64,000 nt of DNA, taken from the NCBI GenBank assembly GCA_963837365.1, contig CAWIMW010000002.1, positions 868,001 through 932,000 of the forward strand. The letters are read 5' to 3'. This document shows positions 9,639 to 18,808 of the stretch, piece after piece. Numbering within the stretch: the first letter of the stretch is position 1; every line of letters starts with the position of its first letter. Both the position numbers and the translations under genes were made by a program. The notes under the pieces were generated by a model, which was not told the origin of the DNA, did no database searches, and saw nothing but the letters and a program-made list of their open reading frames with translations. The DNA comes from CAWBXL01 sp963837365 (GTDB taxonomy: Bacteria > Acidobacteriota > Terriglobia > Terriglobales > Acidobacteriaceae).

Positions 9639-10319
9639 CTATGAAGTAACCCCCGCCCCCGGCGCCGGCTGAGGCATAGCCCCAGTGGTCGTAGCAGCAG
9701 CAGCTTCATTTAGAATCCGGTGGTGAATGGTGAACAGCGCCAGTTCCAGCCGGTCGGAAACGCCGATCTTGTCATACACATTGCGCAGATAATTCTTGAT
9801 CACCTGCTCTGTGGTCCCAAGCTGCGAGGCGATTTCCTTGTTCTTGTAACCCTGAACAATCAAGGCCACGATGCGCAGCTCTTTCGCCGTCAGGCGGTCG
9901 CGTACCCGCAGTCCCACCATATCGTTTTCGGTAAGCTCGCTGGGTACTGCGATGTCCTGCACCCAAGTTTCGCCCCGGGCCACGCGGCGGACGCAATCCA
10001 CCAGAGAAGCGCTGGTCACGTTGCGGTACACAACTCCGTGAGCGCCCGCGCCCATGTAGCGTTGCGCGCTCTCGCCGGTATCGGCCAGAACTACTACCCG
10101 GGTCTTGTTACGGGTCGCCGACTGCAAAATTGCGTTAAAGTCGTTGTGGAACCCCCCGGCAATCACCAGCACTGCCGCGCGGAACTTATCCAGGGCCATG
10201 AACATTTGTTCCTGGGTCTGGGCCTGCGCCACGATGCGCATTTCGTCCTCGACTGCCAAAACTTTGGCAATCCCTGCGCGGAAGATAGCTTGATTGTCGG
10301 CCAGAATCAGTTTCAGCAT
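9639..10319 (-). CDS. LuxR/NarL-family regulator with degenerate receiver
   Basis: The 226-residue protein has an N-terminal receiver-like domain (LILADNQAIFRAGI) and a C-terminal LuxR HTH: RLTAKELRIVALIVQGYKNK, IASQLGTTEQVIKNYL, then VYDKIGVSDRLELALF. The position that normally holds the phosphorylated Asp reads AVLVIAGGFHND, with no Asp at the end of beta-strand 3, and the acidic pocket is ADN rather than DD. The receiver is therefore probably not phosphorylated and may respond to dimerisation or a ligand. It is preceded by a PilZ gene 15 bp upstream on the same strand, suggesting an operon linked to cyclic-di-GMP. Confidence 0.9.
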   Translation of the reverse strand: MLKLILADNQAIFRAGIAKVLAVEDEMRIVAQAQTQEQMFMALDKFRAAVLVIAGGFHNDFNAILQSATRNKTRVVVLADTGESAQRYMGAGAHGVVYRNVTSASLVDCVRRVARGETWVQDIAVPSELTENDMVGLRVRDRLTAKELRIVALIVQGYKNKEIASQLGTTEQVIKNYLRNVYDKIGVSDRLELALFTIHHRILNEAAAATTTGAMPQPAPGAGVTS

Positions 10320-10334
10320 CCCGTCACCTCGCCC

Positions 10335-10709
10335 CTACGAGTGGCGTACGAAGTCATACGAATCGATCACACAGGCCACGCCGCGTGAATCTTTGGAGCC
10401 GCTGGCTTCGTCCGCTCTTACGACGCGTCCCCGGCATTGAATGACTACATTTTCCTTGGCCCCGGTCATCTCCGGAGGCAAGGCGATTTCGAATTCTACG
10501 GCCGAGCCGATCTCCAGCGCCGCGTCGGCCTTGATGTACACTCCGGCCGCGCTCAAGTTGCCCGTCACTCCTTTGAGTGGAGAGCCTTCTTGTTCTTTGC
10601 TGATCTTGATCGGCAATTCCAGCGGAAACCGTTTACCAGTGCGTGCGTCGGACACGAGACCTCCTCGCCCCTGGCCGTTTTGGCGTTCTAAAGCCAGATC
10701 CATTACCAC
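10335..10709 (-). CDS. PilZ domain protein (cyclic-di-GMP receptor family)
   Basis: A 124-residue single-domain protein. PilZ hallmarks are the Arg/Lys-rich entry RTGKRFPLELP and the later NLSAAGVYIKAD, corresponding to the (D/N)xSxxG motif, followed by beta-strands ending in GRVVRADE. The first motif is RTGKR rather than canonical RxxxR-R, so binding is plausible but not assured. It lies upstream of the LuxR-type gene with a 15-bp gap. A second Met two codons in is an alternative start. Confidence 0.85.
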   Translation of the reverse strand: MVMDLALERQNGQGRGGLVSDARTGKRFPLELPIKISKEQEGSPLKGVTGNLSAAGVYIKADAALEIGSAVEFEIALPPEMTGAKENVVIQCRGRVVRADEASGSKDSRGVACVIDSYDFVRHS

Positions 10710-10872
10710 GCAACTCCTGGGGGAGTAAATTAACCGACAGTCAAATATCCACTACTCAGGCTCTTATACCATGGATGATACACCTGTTAAAGGGGTAGGT
10801 GACGGCTAAGTCAACGGGATTAAGGGGTTTTTACGGGTCTAAAGACCGGAACCGGACCGAAGAAACGGTGCC

Positions 10873-11526
10873 CTAACGATTTTCCTGGGCTATGGTCATC
10901 CCCCGGCGGCGGCGGAATTCCTCTAGTCCCCGTTCACTGGCCAGTTTTCGGAGTAACGTCTTACGTCGACGGGGGGACAGGGGATCGGCGAAAATCGACG
11001 CCCGGGCTTTGCCCAGCCATTCCAGCCAGCTTTCGTACTCCGGCCCATACTTCTTTTCCAGTTCATCACACAAGCGTTGTTCAAGAGCGGGACTGTTTCC
11101 TCCCGTAGAAACTGCCATTTGCAAGGCTCCCCGCCGCATGACCGTGGGAAAGTAAAAATCAGAGAGATCAGGTTCGTCGGCCACATTGCAGAGAACCCCT
11201 CGGTTTTGTGACTCTTCGTACACAGCGCGATTGGTCGCCGCGGAAGAGGTTGCACAGATCGCCAGCCCGATTCCATCCAAATCGGAAAGTTCAAAGTGGC
11301 GTTCTTCCCACACCAGTCTCTTCTCCTTCGCCCAGTGGTGGATGCTGGAGGTCACTTTCGGCGCCACCACCAGCAAGCTTGCCTTGGCCGTAAGCAAGGC
11401 TTCGATTCTTGGTTCAGCCACCTTCCCACCGCCGACCGCAAGGCAGCGCCGGTTTGCCAGCTTCAGGAAGATGGGAAAAAGTGCGGGAGCATCATTCGGA
11501 AGCAACGCCAGGTCTCTCACTGCCAT
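10873..11526 (-). CDS. Precorrin-2 dehydrogenase / sirohydrochlorin ferrochelatase (siroheme synthase N-domain)
   Basis: This enzyme makes siroheme from precorrin-2 by NAD+-dependent oxidation and Fe2+ insertion (Met8/CysG-N family). The 217-residue protein has the NAD site AVGGGKVAEPRIEALL, then VVAPKV, the conserved CATSSAATNRAV, and the signature NVADEPDLSDFYFPTVMRRG followed by STGGNSPAL. No methyltransferase domain is fused. Siroheme is needed by the nitrite/sulfite reductase at 19.5 kb and its precursor by the uroporphyrinogen-III synthase at 12.2 kb, so the three probably act in one pathway although they are not one operon here. Confidence 0.93.
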   Translation of the reverse strand: MAVRDLALLPNDAPALFPIFLKLANRRCLAVGGGKVAEPRIEALLTAKASLLVVAPKVTSSIHHWAKEKRLVWEERHFELSDLDGIGLAICATSSAATNRAVYEESQNRGVLCNVADEPDLSDFYFPTVMRRGALQMAVSTGGNSPALEQRLCDELEKKYGPEYESWLEWLGKARASIFADPLSPRRRKTLLRKLASERGLEEFRRRRGMTIAQENR

Positions 11527-12246
11527 CGAACCTCACCAGTCAAGCACGCGGCCAATCTGCGTCCTGACTTGAATGTGTACGTCGTGAATAGCGCACCATA
11601 TCACATAAGAAAAACTCGGAGCGGCGAGGTCACACATCAGGAAATCGTCACCACGGACGCGGTCTGCGTAACTCATTGATCCTGTTATCACGCATTCTTC
11701 GAAATTAATCTCTGTTTATCCCCACAATAAAAACTTTCAATTTCCGTAGGTCCCGCTGATCGGGTATGAATATGTCAATGTAGTAGCCTCCAACGGCCAG
11801 CAACGCGACAGATCAGTAACGGAATGGACAACAGCGGTGGGACCAGGGTCTAAGGCAAGTGAAGTTATGAAGCCTGCAAGAGTGGCGATAGACGATTAAT
11901 CCGTGAAGATTTTCCTGGCTTGATTCATACGATTCAAAAGGGCCATGCCGCCCTCACTTCCTCAGAGTAGGAACTGCTGAAACGCATCCGGAATGGGTTG
12001 CGAATGCTTCACAGCTCCATGCCATTGCTGATCTGTCGCGTATGCTGGGAAACTTTGTTCTGCGCGATGCCATGTACCAACAGAAATAACGGCGCCCGGT
12101 CAGTTTCCGGACCTCAACCCAGCATTGGCTTGTGCCGCCCAATGGATTTTGAGCTACAAACCCGAATCGCTACACCGCGCGAGACGTACAAACTTTCCCT
12201 ATGCCAGGTTGAACTCCAGGTTCTAGACTATTGCCATCGCTGAATC
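11527..12246. other. 720-bp intergenic region with one gene-tail-like fragment
   Basis: No full gene is seen between the two tetrapyrrole genes. On the plus strand, an open stretch at 11961-12089 ends in a TAA and reads like a protein C-terminus (SQLHAIADLSRMLGNFVLRD), without a start. It may be the remnant of a lost gene; I could not name the family. The rest shows no coding signal, RNA or repeat that I can support. Confidence 0.4.
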
Positions 12247-13119
12247 GTGAAGGAAGCCATAATGCCTGGTGAAGATTTTGCTGGTCTACGTGTGCTCTCG
12301 CTCGAAAGCCGTCGGGCCAAAGAAATGGGGCAACTGATTTCGAACAACGGTGGACAGCCTGTGATCGCCCCATCCACCCGCGAAGTTCCCGAAGGACCAA
12401 ACGAAGATGAGCTGAAATTTGCGGCTGATCTTCAGCAGGACAAATTCGGGGCGGTGATTTTTCTCACCGGCGTGGGTGCTCGGCATTTGGCGCAGGCGGT
12501 TGAGTCTGTCTGTTCGCGCGAACAATTGGTTGCAGCCCTCAGCCGCACCAAAGTTGTTGCACGTGGCCCGAAACCAATCGCCGTCTTGCGAGAGTTAGGA
12601 GTACCGGTGACGGTAGCTGTCCCTGAACCTAACACTTGGCGGGAGCTGGTGCAGGCTCTGGATGAAAACAGCAACAAGGTCCCATTGCGTGGCCAGCAGG
12701 TTGCCATTCAGGAATATGGGGTCCCCAGTCCTGAGCTCTATGCTGCGCTGGAAGAACGCGGCGCAAAAGTTTTCCCAGTCCATGTCTACAAATGGGAGCC
12801 GCCGGAGGACACCGCGCCCCTGCGTAATGCGATCTCCGCTCTGAGCCGTGGGGAAATTGATGTGGCGATGTTCACCTCGTCGGTACAGATCCATCATCTG
12901 TTCGGGTTTGCGGAAGAAATGAAACTGCGCGAGTCGCTGGTGAAAGGGCTGGACCGTGCCGTCATCGTTTCGATTGGCCCAACTACTTCAGGCACGCTGC
13001 GGGATTTTGGGATCAAGGTTGACATGGAACCTTCGCATCCAAAAATGGGATTCATGGTGAAAGAAGCGGCCGAGCAGAGCAAACAATTGCTAAGTAAAAA
13101 GCAGGCAATGCCGCATTAG
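12247..13119 (+). CDS. hemD: Uroporphyrinogen-III synthase
   Basis: HemD closes hydroxymethylbilane to uroporphyrinogen III, the branch point to heme, siroheme and cobalamin. The 290-residue protein has the two-lobed family pattern: an N-lobe beginning LRVLSLESRRAKEMG with FLTGVGARHL, the VVARGPKPIAVLRELG motif, and later VAIQEYG, a VYKWEPP hinge, MFTSSVQIHHLF, and VSIGPTTSGTLRDFGI near the C-terminus. These match the conserved positions of bacterial HemD. The ATG at 12262 (MPGED) is an alternative start. It supports the same pathway as the nearby precorrin-2 dehydrogenase. Confidence 0.92.
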   Translation: MKEAIMPGEDFAGLRVLSLESRRAKEMGQLISNNGGQPVIAPSTREVPEGPNEDELKFAADLQQDKFGAVIFLTGVGARHLAQAVESVCSREQLVAALSRTKVVARGPKPIAVLRELGVPVTVAVPEPNTWRELVQALDENSNKVPLRGQQVAIQEYGVPSPELYAALEERGAKVFPVHVYKWEPPEDTAPLRNAISALSRGEIDVAMFTSSVQIHHLFGFAEEMKLRESLVKGLDRAVIVSIGPTTSGTLRDFGIKVDMEPSHPKMGFMVKEAAEQSKQLLSKKQAMPH

Positions 13120-13249
13120 AGAACTAACCATGTTCTTCTTTGCGTTCTTTGCGCATTACCGCAGAGTACGCAGAGGACTGGCCAAGGTCGCAGAGAAAAA
13201 CCGACTGATCTAGCTCGCTTGCGTTTTCGAAAATCCCAACCACCCGGCA

Positions 13250-13385
13250 AAGCCCACCAGCACCAAATAATTTTGTCATTCCGACAAGGAGCGCAGCGAG
13301 GAGGAGGAATCTGTTTTCCTGGACGGTAAAGAGCAGGTTCCTCGTGCGATGGACCCGCGCTGCGGAATGGCAATGTGGCAAGTTG
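13250..13385. repeat. Intergenic repeat typical of Acidobacteriota
   Basis: The segment holds a 'gtcattccgacaaggagcgc' type motif followed by a purine-rich gaggaggaggaatctg and a mirrored 'gaccc...gcgctgcggaatggcaa'. Such elements recur between genes in this phylum as I recall them; only one copy is visible here. No gene is present between 13120 and 13392. Confidence 0.4.
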
Positions 13386-13392
13386 GGTGTTG

Positions 13393-15153
13393 CTAAAACC
13401 CGCTCCCGCCCCCGCCACCAAATCCGCCACCCGAGAAACCGCCACCACCTCCGCCACTCCAGCCCGAACCACTCGAGCTAGCCCGCGGCGCCGAAACAAA
13501 AACCTGGTGCATATCGGTGGCCATGCTGTGCATGGAACTGGAGAAAAATATGGGATTGAAACCGGTGTATCCGCCGGGCCCGGCATACCAGGTGGGTGGA
13601 TTCTGCACGATCCCAGCAAAAGCCTGCGCCCAATTGTGTTCCACTCCCAACGCCATAGCGAAAGCCAGGAATTTTTCAAAGGTGTCGGGCGGCATGCGTT
13701 TCAGGCGGTCGGCATCCACGCGAGTCATGAATTCCTGCAAACCAAGAATGTGGACCCGCGTCTGCGCTCCTTTCACCGTGCAGGCACTCATCTGCCGGGC
13801 GAATAACCACCATATGAGTGCAGATACTGCGCCCGCCGCAATCACTAACGGAATCGAACTCAAAACATTCTTAAAGCCAGTGAATTGAGCAAGCGCGAAA
13901 GGCGCGATGCTCAACAGAGCGCCGCCAATGCTATATCCGTTTGCAGAATCAGGATCCAGAAGATACATGCCTTTCTTCCGCAGAGCGCTCTTGATGTCCT
14001 GAGTAATTACTGGAATCGCGGTATAGAAGCGGTTTTTCAGGCTGGAAAGGCGGGTCTCGCTTCCGCCCGAGAACACATTCTCCAGCATGACGCGCTCAAA
14101 AGGGGCAAGATCATTCCACTGTCCGCGATCTTTCAGCAAGTGAAAAACATAGTCTTTGTGGTGAAAAATCATGAGCGTGGTATCGGAGACTTCCTCAATT
14201 TTCACGTAGCCACGCACCGCCAGATCCACCAGCGTGCAAGTGATGTCGCGCGGGTCCACTCGATCATCGATCAGCGTTCCTGCTTCTGCCGGAGTCATCC
14301 CTGGCGGAGGCTCATACATGGGCGCGACCGAACGGCCAGGGTCAGGATCGCGTCCTTTGTAGTGCCAAATTGTGAACATCACCGCGAGAGTCACGAAGGG
14401 CAGAAAGACAATCGGGTTGCTCTCCAGAAACCAAATCAGGTAGGTGAACGAGCTGGGCTGAGTGATGATGCCATTCGGAATATAGACATCCACCGTCATC
14501 CCGCCGCGAATCGGCAGCGGATTGGTGGTTTCAAAGGTGGCGCTGGTACCGTCCACCGAGGAAGTGACTTCGTGCTGGGTTGATCCATACACCCCGGTAA
14601 ACGCCTGCGCCTTCAACTGCCCTGAGGCTTTGTTAGGAAACATCACCAGTGCACTTACATGATCAATCGGTACCGTCCAGTCATTGCCGGTTACATTCCA
14701 GTAAAACTCGTCGTGGCCCCCCAGGTCTTCAAAGTGACGGATGGCGTTGCGTACGATGTAGTCAATCTCGACCGTGCGCGTGGTATCCACTGCGTCAGGA
14801 ATGTAAATCTTGAGATCGCGGTAACCGCGCGAAGTGCTGGATTCGTACTTCAGTTTGTTTCCGTTGCCGTCAGTAACGCTTTTCACATCGAGGAAGAGGG
14901 TGTAGTTCGTCCCATGGGGGCCGGGGTATTCAACGGGGATGGTGCGGTGAATGCCATGCCACTCGCCGACAAAAGACATGGTGAGCCGTTCGTGCACGGA
15001 TGTCGTACCGTCCGCGGTGACATTGATCGTGTCTTCAAAGTTGGCGATGCGCCAGTCGCGGGCGAAGAGAGGATACGCCGAGACCACGATAAAGATGAGG
15101 ATGCGCGCCGACACGGCGCGACGTTTGATGCAGGCTTTGTCCGCTAGGGTCAT
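13393..15153 (-). CDS. DUF2207 domain membrane protein
   Basis: The 586-residue protein starts with a signal-type hydrophobic segment (ARILIFIVVSAYPLFA). About 220 residues of DUF2207 extracytoplasmic beta-domain follow (TSVHERLTMSFVGEWHGIHR). Membrane spans come at about 235-260 and 415-460, with a cytoplasmic part between (DPRDITCTLVDLAVRGYVKI), and a Gly-rich low-complexity tail (GGGGGGFSGGGFGGGGG). This is the standard architecture of the family. The family is usually encoded next to LemA, as here with a 6-bp gap. The function is unknown; an envelope role is likely. Confidence 0.92.
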   Translation of the reverse strand: MTLADKACIKRRAVSARILIFIVVSAYPLFARDWRIANFEDTINVTADGTTSVHERLTMSFVGEWHGIHRTIPVEYPGPHGTNYTLFLDVKSVTDGNGNKLKYESSTSRGYRDLKIYIPDAVDTTRTVEIDYIVRNAIRHFEDLGGHDEFYWNVTGNDWTVPIDHVSALVMFPNKASGQLKAQAFTGVYGSTQHEVTSSVDGTSATFETTNPLPIRGGMTVDVYIPNGIITQPSSFTYLIWFLESNPIVFLPFVTLAVMFTIWHYKGRDPDPGRSVAPMYEPPPGMTPAEAGTLIDDRVDPRDITCTLVDLAVRGYVKIEEVSDTTLMIFHHKDYVFHLLKDRGQWNDLAPFERVMLENVFSGGSETRLSSLKNRFYTAIPVITQDIKSALRKKGMYLLDPDSANGYSIGGALLSIAPFALAQFTGFKNVLSSIPLVIAAGAVSALIWWLFARQMSACTVKGAQTRVHILGLQEFMTRVDADRLKRMPPDTFEKFLAFAMALGVEHNWAQAFAGIVQNPPTWYAGPGGYTGFNPIFFSSSMHSMATDMHQVFVSAPRASSSGSGWSGGGGGGFSGGGFGGGGGSGF

Positions 15154-15159
15154 TGCTGC

Positions 15160-15708
15160 TTAGAACTTCACCGCAACCGGCTCGCGGTCGGCCGCAGCCG
15201 TCTCAAAGAACTGCCGCTGCACGAATCCAAACATGCCCGCGAGGATATTCGTGGGGAACGATTGGATCTTGGTATTCAGGTCGCGCACTACAGCGTTGTA
15301 GTAGCGTCGTGAATTCTGAATCGAGTCTTCGGTTTGTCCCAGGGAATCCTGCAACTGAGTAAAATTTGCCGAAGCCTTCAGTTCAGGATAATTTTCTGCA
15401 ACCGCAAACAAGCTCTTCAGTGCGCCGGTCAATTGATTTTCAGCCGCTGCCTTGTCCACCGGCCCTGTGGCCTGCATTGCCATGGAACGAAACTTGGCGA
15501 TATTTTCAAATGTGCCCTTTTCGTGCGCGGCGTACCCTTTTACAGTTTCCACCAAATTGGGGATCAAATCGTGCCGGCGTTTGAGTTGAACATCAATATC
15601 GGACCAGGCATTGTCGGTCCGCACTCGCAACTGCACCAGGCCGTTGTACATGCCGATCAGCAGGAAAGCGATGACAACCAGAACACCCAGTAGAATCCAG
15701 ACACCCAT
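15160..15708 (-). CDS. LemA family protein
   Basis: The frame extends upstream to 15774, but the ATG at 15708 follows an AAGGGG ribosome-binding site and puts the membrane anchor (WILLGVLVVIAFLLIG) at the N-terminus as in other LemA proteins. The 182-residue product then has the conserved VRTDNAWSDIDVQLKRRHDL and a coiled helical domain with NSRRYYNAVVRDLN. LemA proteins are outer-facing helical membrane proteins of poorly known role. It lies upstream of the DUF2207 gene on the same strand, a pair seen in many bacteria. Confidence 0.92.
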   Translation of the reverse strand: MGVWILLGVLVVIAFLLIGMYNGLVQLRVRTDNAWSDIDVQLKRRHDLIPNLVETVKGYAAHEKGTFENIAKFRSMAMQATGPVDKAAAENQLTGALKSLFAVAENYPELKASANFTQLQDSLGQTEDSIQNSRRYYNAVVRDLNTKIQSFPTNILAGMFGFVQRQFFETAAADREPVAVKF

Positions 15709-15844
15709 ATGCGTCGGCCCCTTCAAGAAAAGTAGATTCAAGGCGACGGTATCATACGAGGGACATGCTCGCAATGGACTGGGTTGTTCTCACTCAAGCT
15801 ACCGTGAGGCAGCGTAAAATATTTGCCAGGGAATCTAATTGAAT

Positions 15845-16834
15845 ATGGGACGCATGTGCCGCAACACGTTGATGCCGGCCGCACTGCTATTTTTCGCGAT
15901 AGCACCTGCGGTGGCACAAGTTTGCCAGACTAGCGCCGACATGGATGCTGCCATAAGCTCCGCTTTGGTGAGTACTGCACAGCGCTACTACGGCATGGTC
16001 ACACAGGGCGACGTGGCTTCTCTGCGGCAAAATGCCATCGCCAGCCTGGCCTCAAATTTTGTCGGAATCGAGGCGGCGGTCACCGAGAGCAAGGGCAACC
16101 TGCTGGGAGTGCAACCGGCACCACGCCCTCCATATTTGCTGAAGGCAGATGGAACGGCCCCGCTGGCACGGGCCGAGTTCCTGTGCGGGGTCTTTAATCA
16201 GAACGGACAAACCGCGAACAGCGCGGTATTTGTGATTCCCAACCTACCGCCCGGAATTTACGGGGTAACAATTCTGGACGCAGCCACGTCGAAGGGTGCT
16301 TACACCGTCACGTTTGTTCTGCAACAGGACGGCACGGCCTGGAAACTCGCTGGGTTCTATGTAAAACCGGTCCAAGCCGCCGGTCACGATGGCCAGTGGT
16401 TTGCGACGAGAGCAGGCGAATTCAAAGCTAAAGGCGAAATGCGGAATGCCTGGCTCTATGCGGCACAAGCCCGCGAACTGCTGGTTCCCGTCCCGTTTAT
16501 GAGCACGCTGGCCACCGACAAACTTTATGATGAATTCCAGAGCGTGAAGCCGGCGGATCTGCCGCCTCCAGACATTACCGCGGATGGAAAGACCTTCAAG
16601 ATCACCAGCCTTTTTCTTCTACCGGTGAACGATGAAATCGATCTGATTGTGAAGTATGCGTCGGCGGATGTCTCCAATACTGCGCAGACCTTTCAGGACA
16701 ACCAGGCAATCATCAAGGCAGTGGTCGCGAAATATCCGGAATTTCGAGATGGTTTTGATTCGGTGGTGGTGCGGGCGGTCGAACCCTCGGGCCGGGATTT
16801 TGGTTCGTTGTTGCCGATGAAGGAGATTAAGTAG
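15845..16834 (+). CDS. Secreted hypothetical protein (about 329 aa)
   Basis: The ATG at 15845 is two codons after a possible TTG start and is preceded by a CAGGGAA box. A signal peptide ends near PAVAQVCQ. The mature protein begins with a helical part (STAQRYYGMVTQGDVASLRQ) resembling an NTF2-like or lumazine-binding helix and has a later Ig-like beta region. No enzyme motif is evident and I do not recognise the family. Its end overlaps the convergent ligase gene by 8 bp. Confidence 0.7.
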   Translation: MGRMCRNTLMPAALLFFAIAPAVAQVCQTSADMDAAISSALVSTAQRYYGMVTQGDVASLRQNAIASLASNFVGIEAAVTESKGNLLGVQPAPRPPYLLKADGTAPLARAEFLCGVFNQNGQTANSAVFVIPNLPPGIYGVTILDAATSKGAYTVTFVLQQDGTAWKLAGFYVKPVQAAGHDGQWFATRAGEFKAKGEMRNAWLYAAQARELLVPVPFMSTLATDKLYDEFQSVKPADLPPPDITADGKTFKITSLFLLPVNDEIDLIVKYASADVSNTAQTFQDNQAIIKAVVAKYPEFRDGFDSVVVRAVEPSGRDFGSLLPMKEIK

Positions 16835-18596
16835 CCAGCGACTTCACTCGTTGTTCGAGAATGCACTCCTTCGGTTTCTTGTCCTCCCGCAATCTCAAAA
16901 AAACCGGGGCGCGTAACTTCATACCGCCATCCTGGGACTCGTGCGTCCATTCGGAAAACTTGATTTCCGCCACCAGCGCTGGCTTTATCCAGTGGACTTC
17001 GCGCAAGGCCTCGACGTGACCGTAAAAGGGATTTTGCGCCGTCTTGCGTTTCTCCAGCATCTTCCAAATGTCTTTTAATGTGGCGTGGGTAAACCCGGTG
17101 CCGGCTTGCCCTACGTGGATGAGCTGTCCCTTCTGATTGTAGAGACCCAGTACAACCGAACCGAAATACGGGCGTGATCCTTCCGGTTCGGTATAGCCAC
17201 CGACGACACAATCAACCGTGTCGGTAATTTTGATCTTCAGCCAGTCGCCGGTCCGCTTTTCTTCGTAATAACTGTCGCGCTTTTTCGCGAGAATTCCTTC
17301 CAGCCCCTGCTGCTTGGCCGCTTCGAACAGTGCTTTGCCCTGGCCGAAATGCTCTGACAATCGCAGCGGACCTTCGGGTAACACGATCATGGCCAGTGCT
17401 TCTTTGCGCTGTTCAAGCGGCAGGTGGCGGAAGTCGTGGCCTTCGGCATAGAGAAGATCAAAGGCGTAGTAGAGAACCTGAATACCCGGTTGCGAAGCAA
17501 CACGGCGGCCCCACTTGCGAATGCCTGTCCGCTGCTGCATCAGGCTGAATGAGGACCGGCCGTCGGCATCGAGCGCCACAATTTCTCCGTCAAGGATTGC
17601 ATTTTTGGCCTTTACGTACCTAGGCAGGTCTTTGAGTTCGGCAAATTGCGCGGTGAGGTCGTTTTGGGTGCGGGACATCAGGCGCAGCTTGCCGTCTTCA
17701 ATGAATGCCACAGCCCGATAGCCGTCCCATTTGATTTCAAATAGCCATTTGGGATCGTCGAAGGGCTCTTCTGCGGATGTGGCCAGCATGGGGTGAATGA
17801 CCGACGGCATTGGCTTCTTCTTCGCGTCGGGCAATTCTTTAACCACAGAGGACACAGAGATCACAGAGGACTTTTTAGTTTTTTCTATTGCCGTGGGCTT
17901 TTTCTTGTCCAGTTTTTCCAAAGCGTCGGCCAGCCAGGCGGCTTTGACCTTCCCCCGCGATGCCGGACGGCTGCTCTTCCACTCGGCGGACTCTTCGTCC
18001 CCCGCAATGCCCTTCATGCTGCGCTTGCTCAACACCGAGCTGTCGAATTTCTCGATATCGTAACCAGTGACTACATCATCATCCTGCTTCTTGATCAGGA
18101 GCCACTCGGTGCCTTTGCTCCCTGGCCTCCGCGCTTTGATGTGGACAAGAACGAAATCACCGTTCAAGCGCTTGCCCTTGAGCCGGAACTTGAAATCTCC
18201 CTTGCGCAGCATCTCTGTTGCTTCTGCGTCAGTCGCCGGCACGAACTTGCCCTTTACCGGAATCGGAGAAAGCGGCTCCCAGGTGCCGACGTCCCAGACC
18301 ATCACTGTCCCCGCGCCGTAGTTCCCTTCCGGGATGGTGCCTTCGAAATCAAAATAAGAAACGGGATGATCTTCCACCTGCATGGCCAGCCGCTTGTCAG
18401 CAGGATCGAGCGATGGCCCCTTGGGAACGGCCCAGGACTTCAGTACCCCTTCCATCTCCAGGCGGAAATCAAAGTGCAAACGTGTGGCGCGGTGCTTCTG
18501 CACGACGAAGCGATGGCCGGTCTTCTTCTCCAGTTTGGGAGGAGGCTCGGGCGTCTCCTCGAACCGGCGCTTGCGTTTGTATTCGTCGAGTGACAC
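16827..18596 (-). CDS. ligD: ATP-dependent DNA ligase D-type (phosphoesterase + ligase, no polymerase)
   Basis: LigD repairs double-strand breaks with Ku by non-homologous end joining. The 589-residue protein has an N-terminal 3'-phosphoesterase domain (HRFVVQKHRATRLHFDFRLE, residues about 28-47; FDFEGTIPEGNYGAG, about 82-96). A linker follows, then the ligase domain with the adenylated Lys in FEIKWDGYRA (about residue 290) and DGEIVALDADG, and an OB domain to the end. The primase-polymerase domain of full LigD is absent, and no ku is in the window. The linker contains an in-frame copy of a short 'cacagaggacacagag' repeat, giving SSVISVSSVV. Confidence 0.93.
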   Translation of the reverse strand: MSLDEYKRKRRFEETPEPPPKLEKKTGHRFVVQKHRATRLHFDFRLEMEGVLKSWAVPKGPSLDPADKRLAMQVEDHPVSYFDFEGTIPEGNYGAGTVMVWDVGTWEPLSPIPVKGKFVPATDAEATEMLRKGDFKFRLKGKRLNGDFVLVHIKARRPGSKGTEWLLIKKQDDDVVTGYDIEKFDSSVLSKRSMKGIAGDEESAEWKSSRPASRGKVKAAWLADALEKLDKKKPTAIEKTKKSSVISVSSVVKELPDAKKKPMPSVIHPMLATSAEEPFDDPKWLFEIKWDGYRAVAFIEDGKLRLMSRTQNDLTAQFAELKDLPRYVKAKNAILDGEIVALDADGRSSFSLMQQRTGIRKWGRRVASQPGIQVLYYAFDLLYAEGHDFRHLPLEQRKEALAMIVLPEGPLRLSEHFGQGKALFEAAKQQGLEGILAKKRDSYYEEKRTGDWLKIKITDTVDCVVGGYTEPEGSRPYFGSVVLGLYNQKGQLIHVGQAGTGFTHATLKDIWKMLEKRKTAQNPFYGHVEALREVHWIKPALVAEIKFSEWTHESQDGGMKLRAPVFLRLREDKKPKECILEQRVKSLAT

Positions 18597-18668
18597 GCGA
18601 TCATTTTAGCCCACTGAGAACCGGTGACCTTGGTTCCTGAGCGACCTTTGCGGACGTTCTTTTGCGCC

Positions 18669-18725
18669 CTTTGCGGTTAAAATCTGGTGCTTTTCTTTTG
18701 CAAGTCAAAAGACTTAACCGCAAAG
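18669..18725. repeat. Inverted repeat between ligase and NUDIX genes
   Basis: A perfect 12-bp inverted pair, ctttgcggttaa (18669-18680) and ttaaccgcaaag (18714-18725), is separated by 33 bp. It may form a hairpin or be a fragment of a dispersed element. There is no T-run suited to a terminator. Confidence 0.6.
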
Positions 18726-18808
18726 TGCGCTAAGAACGAGTAGGTGGGCTGGAAGATTTCCCCTGGGCCCATTTTTGACTAGAATCTCCGCACCATCGAG
18801 GGTTGACT

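Noticed and set aside
17793..18593. 266-aa plus-strand frame opposite the ligase
   Set aside because: Shadow of the ligase gene, which has clear catalytic motifs on the other strand.
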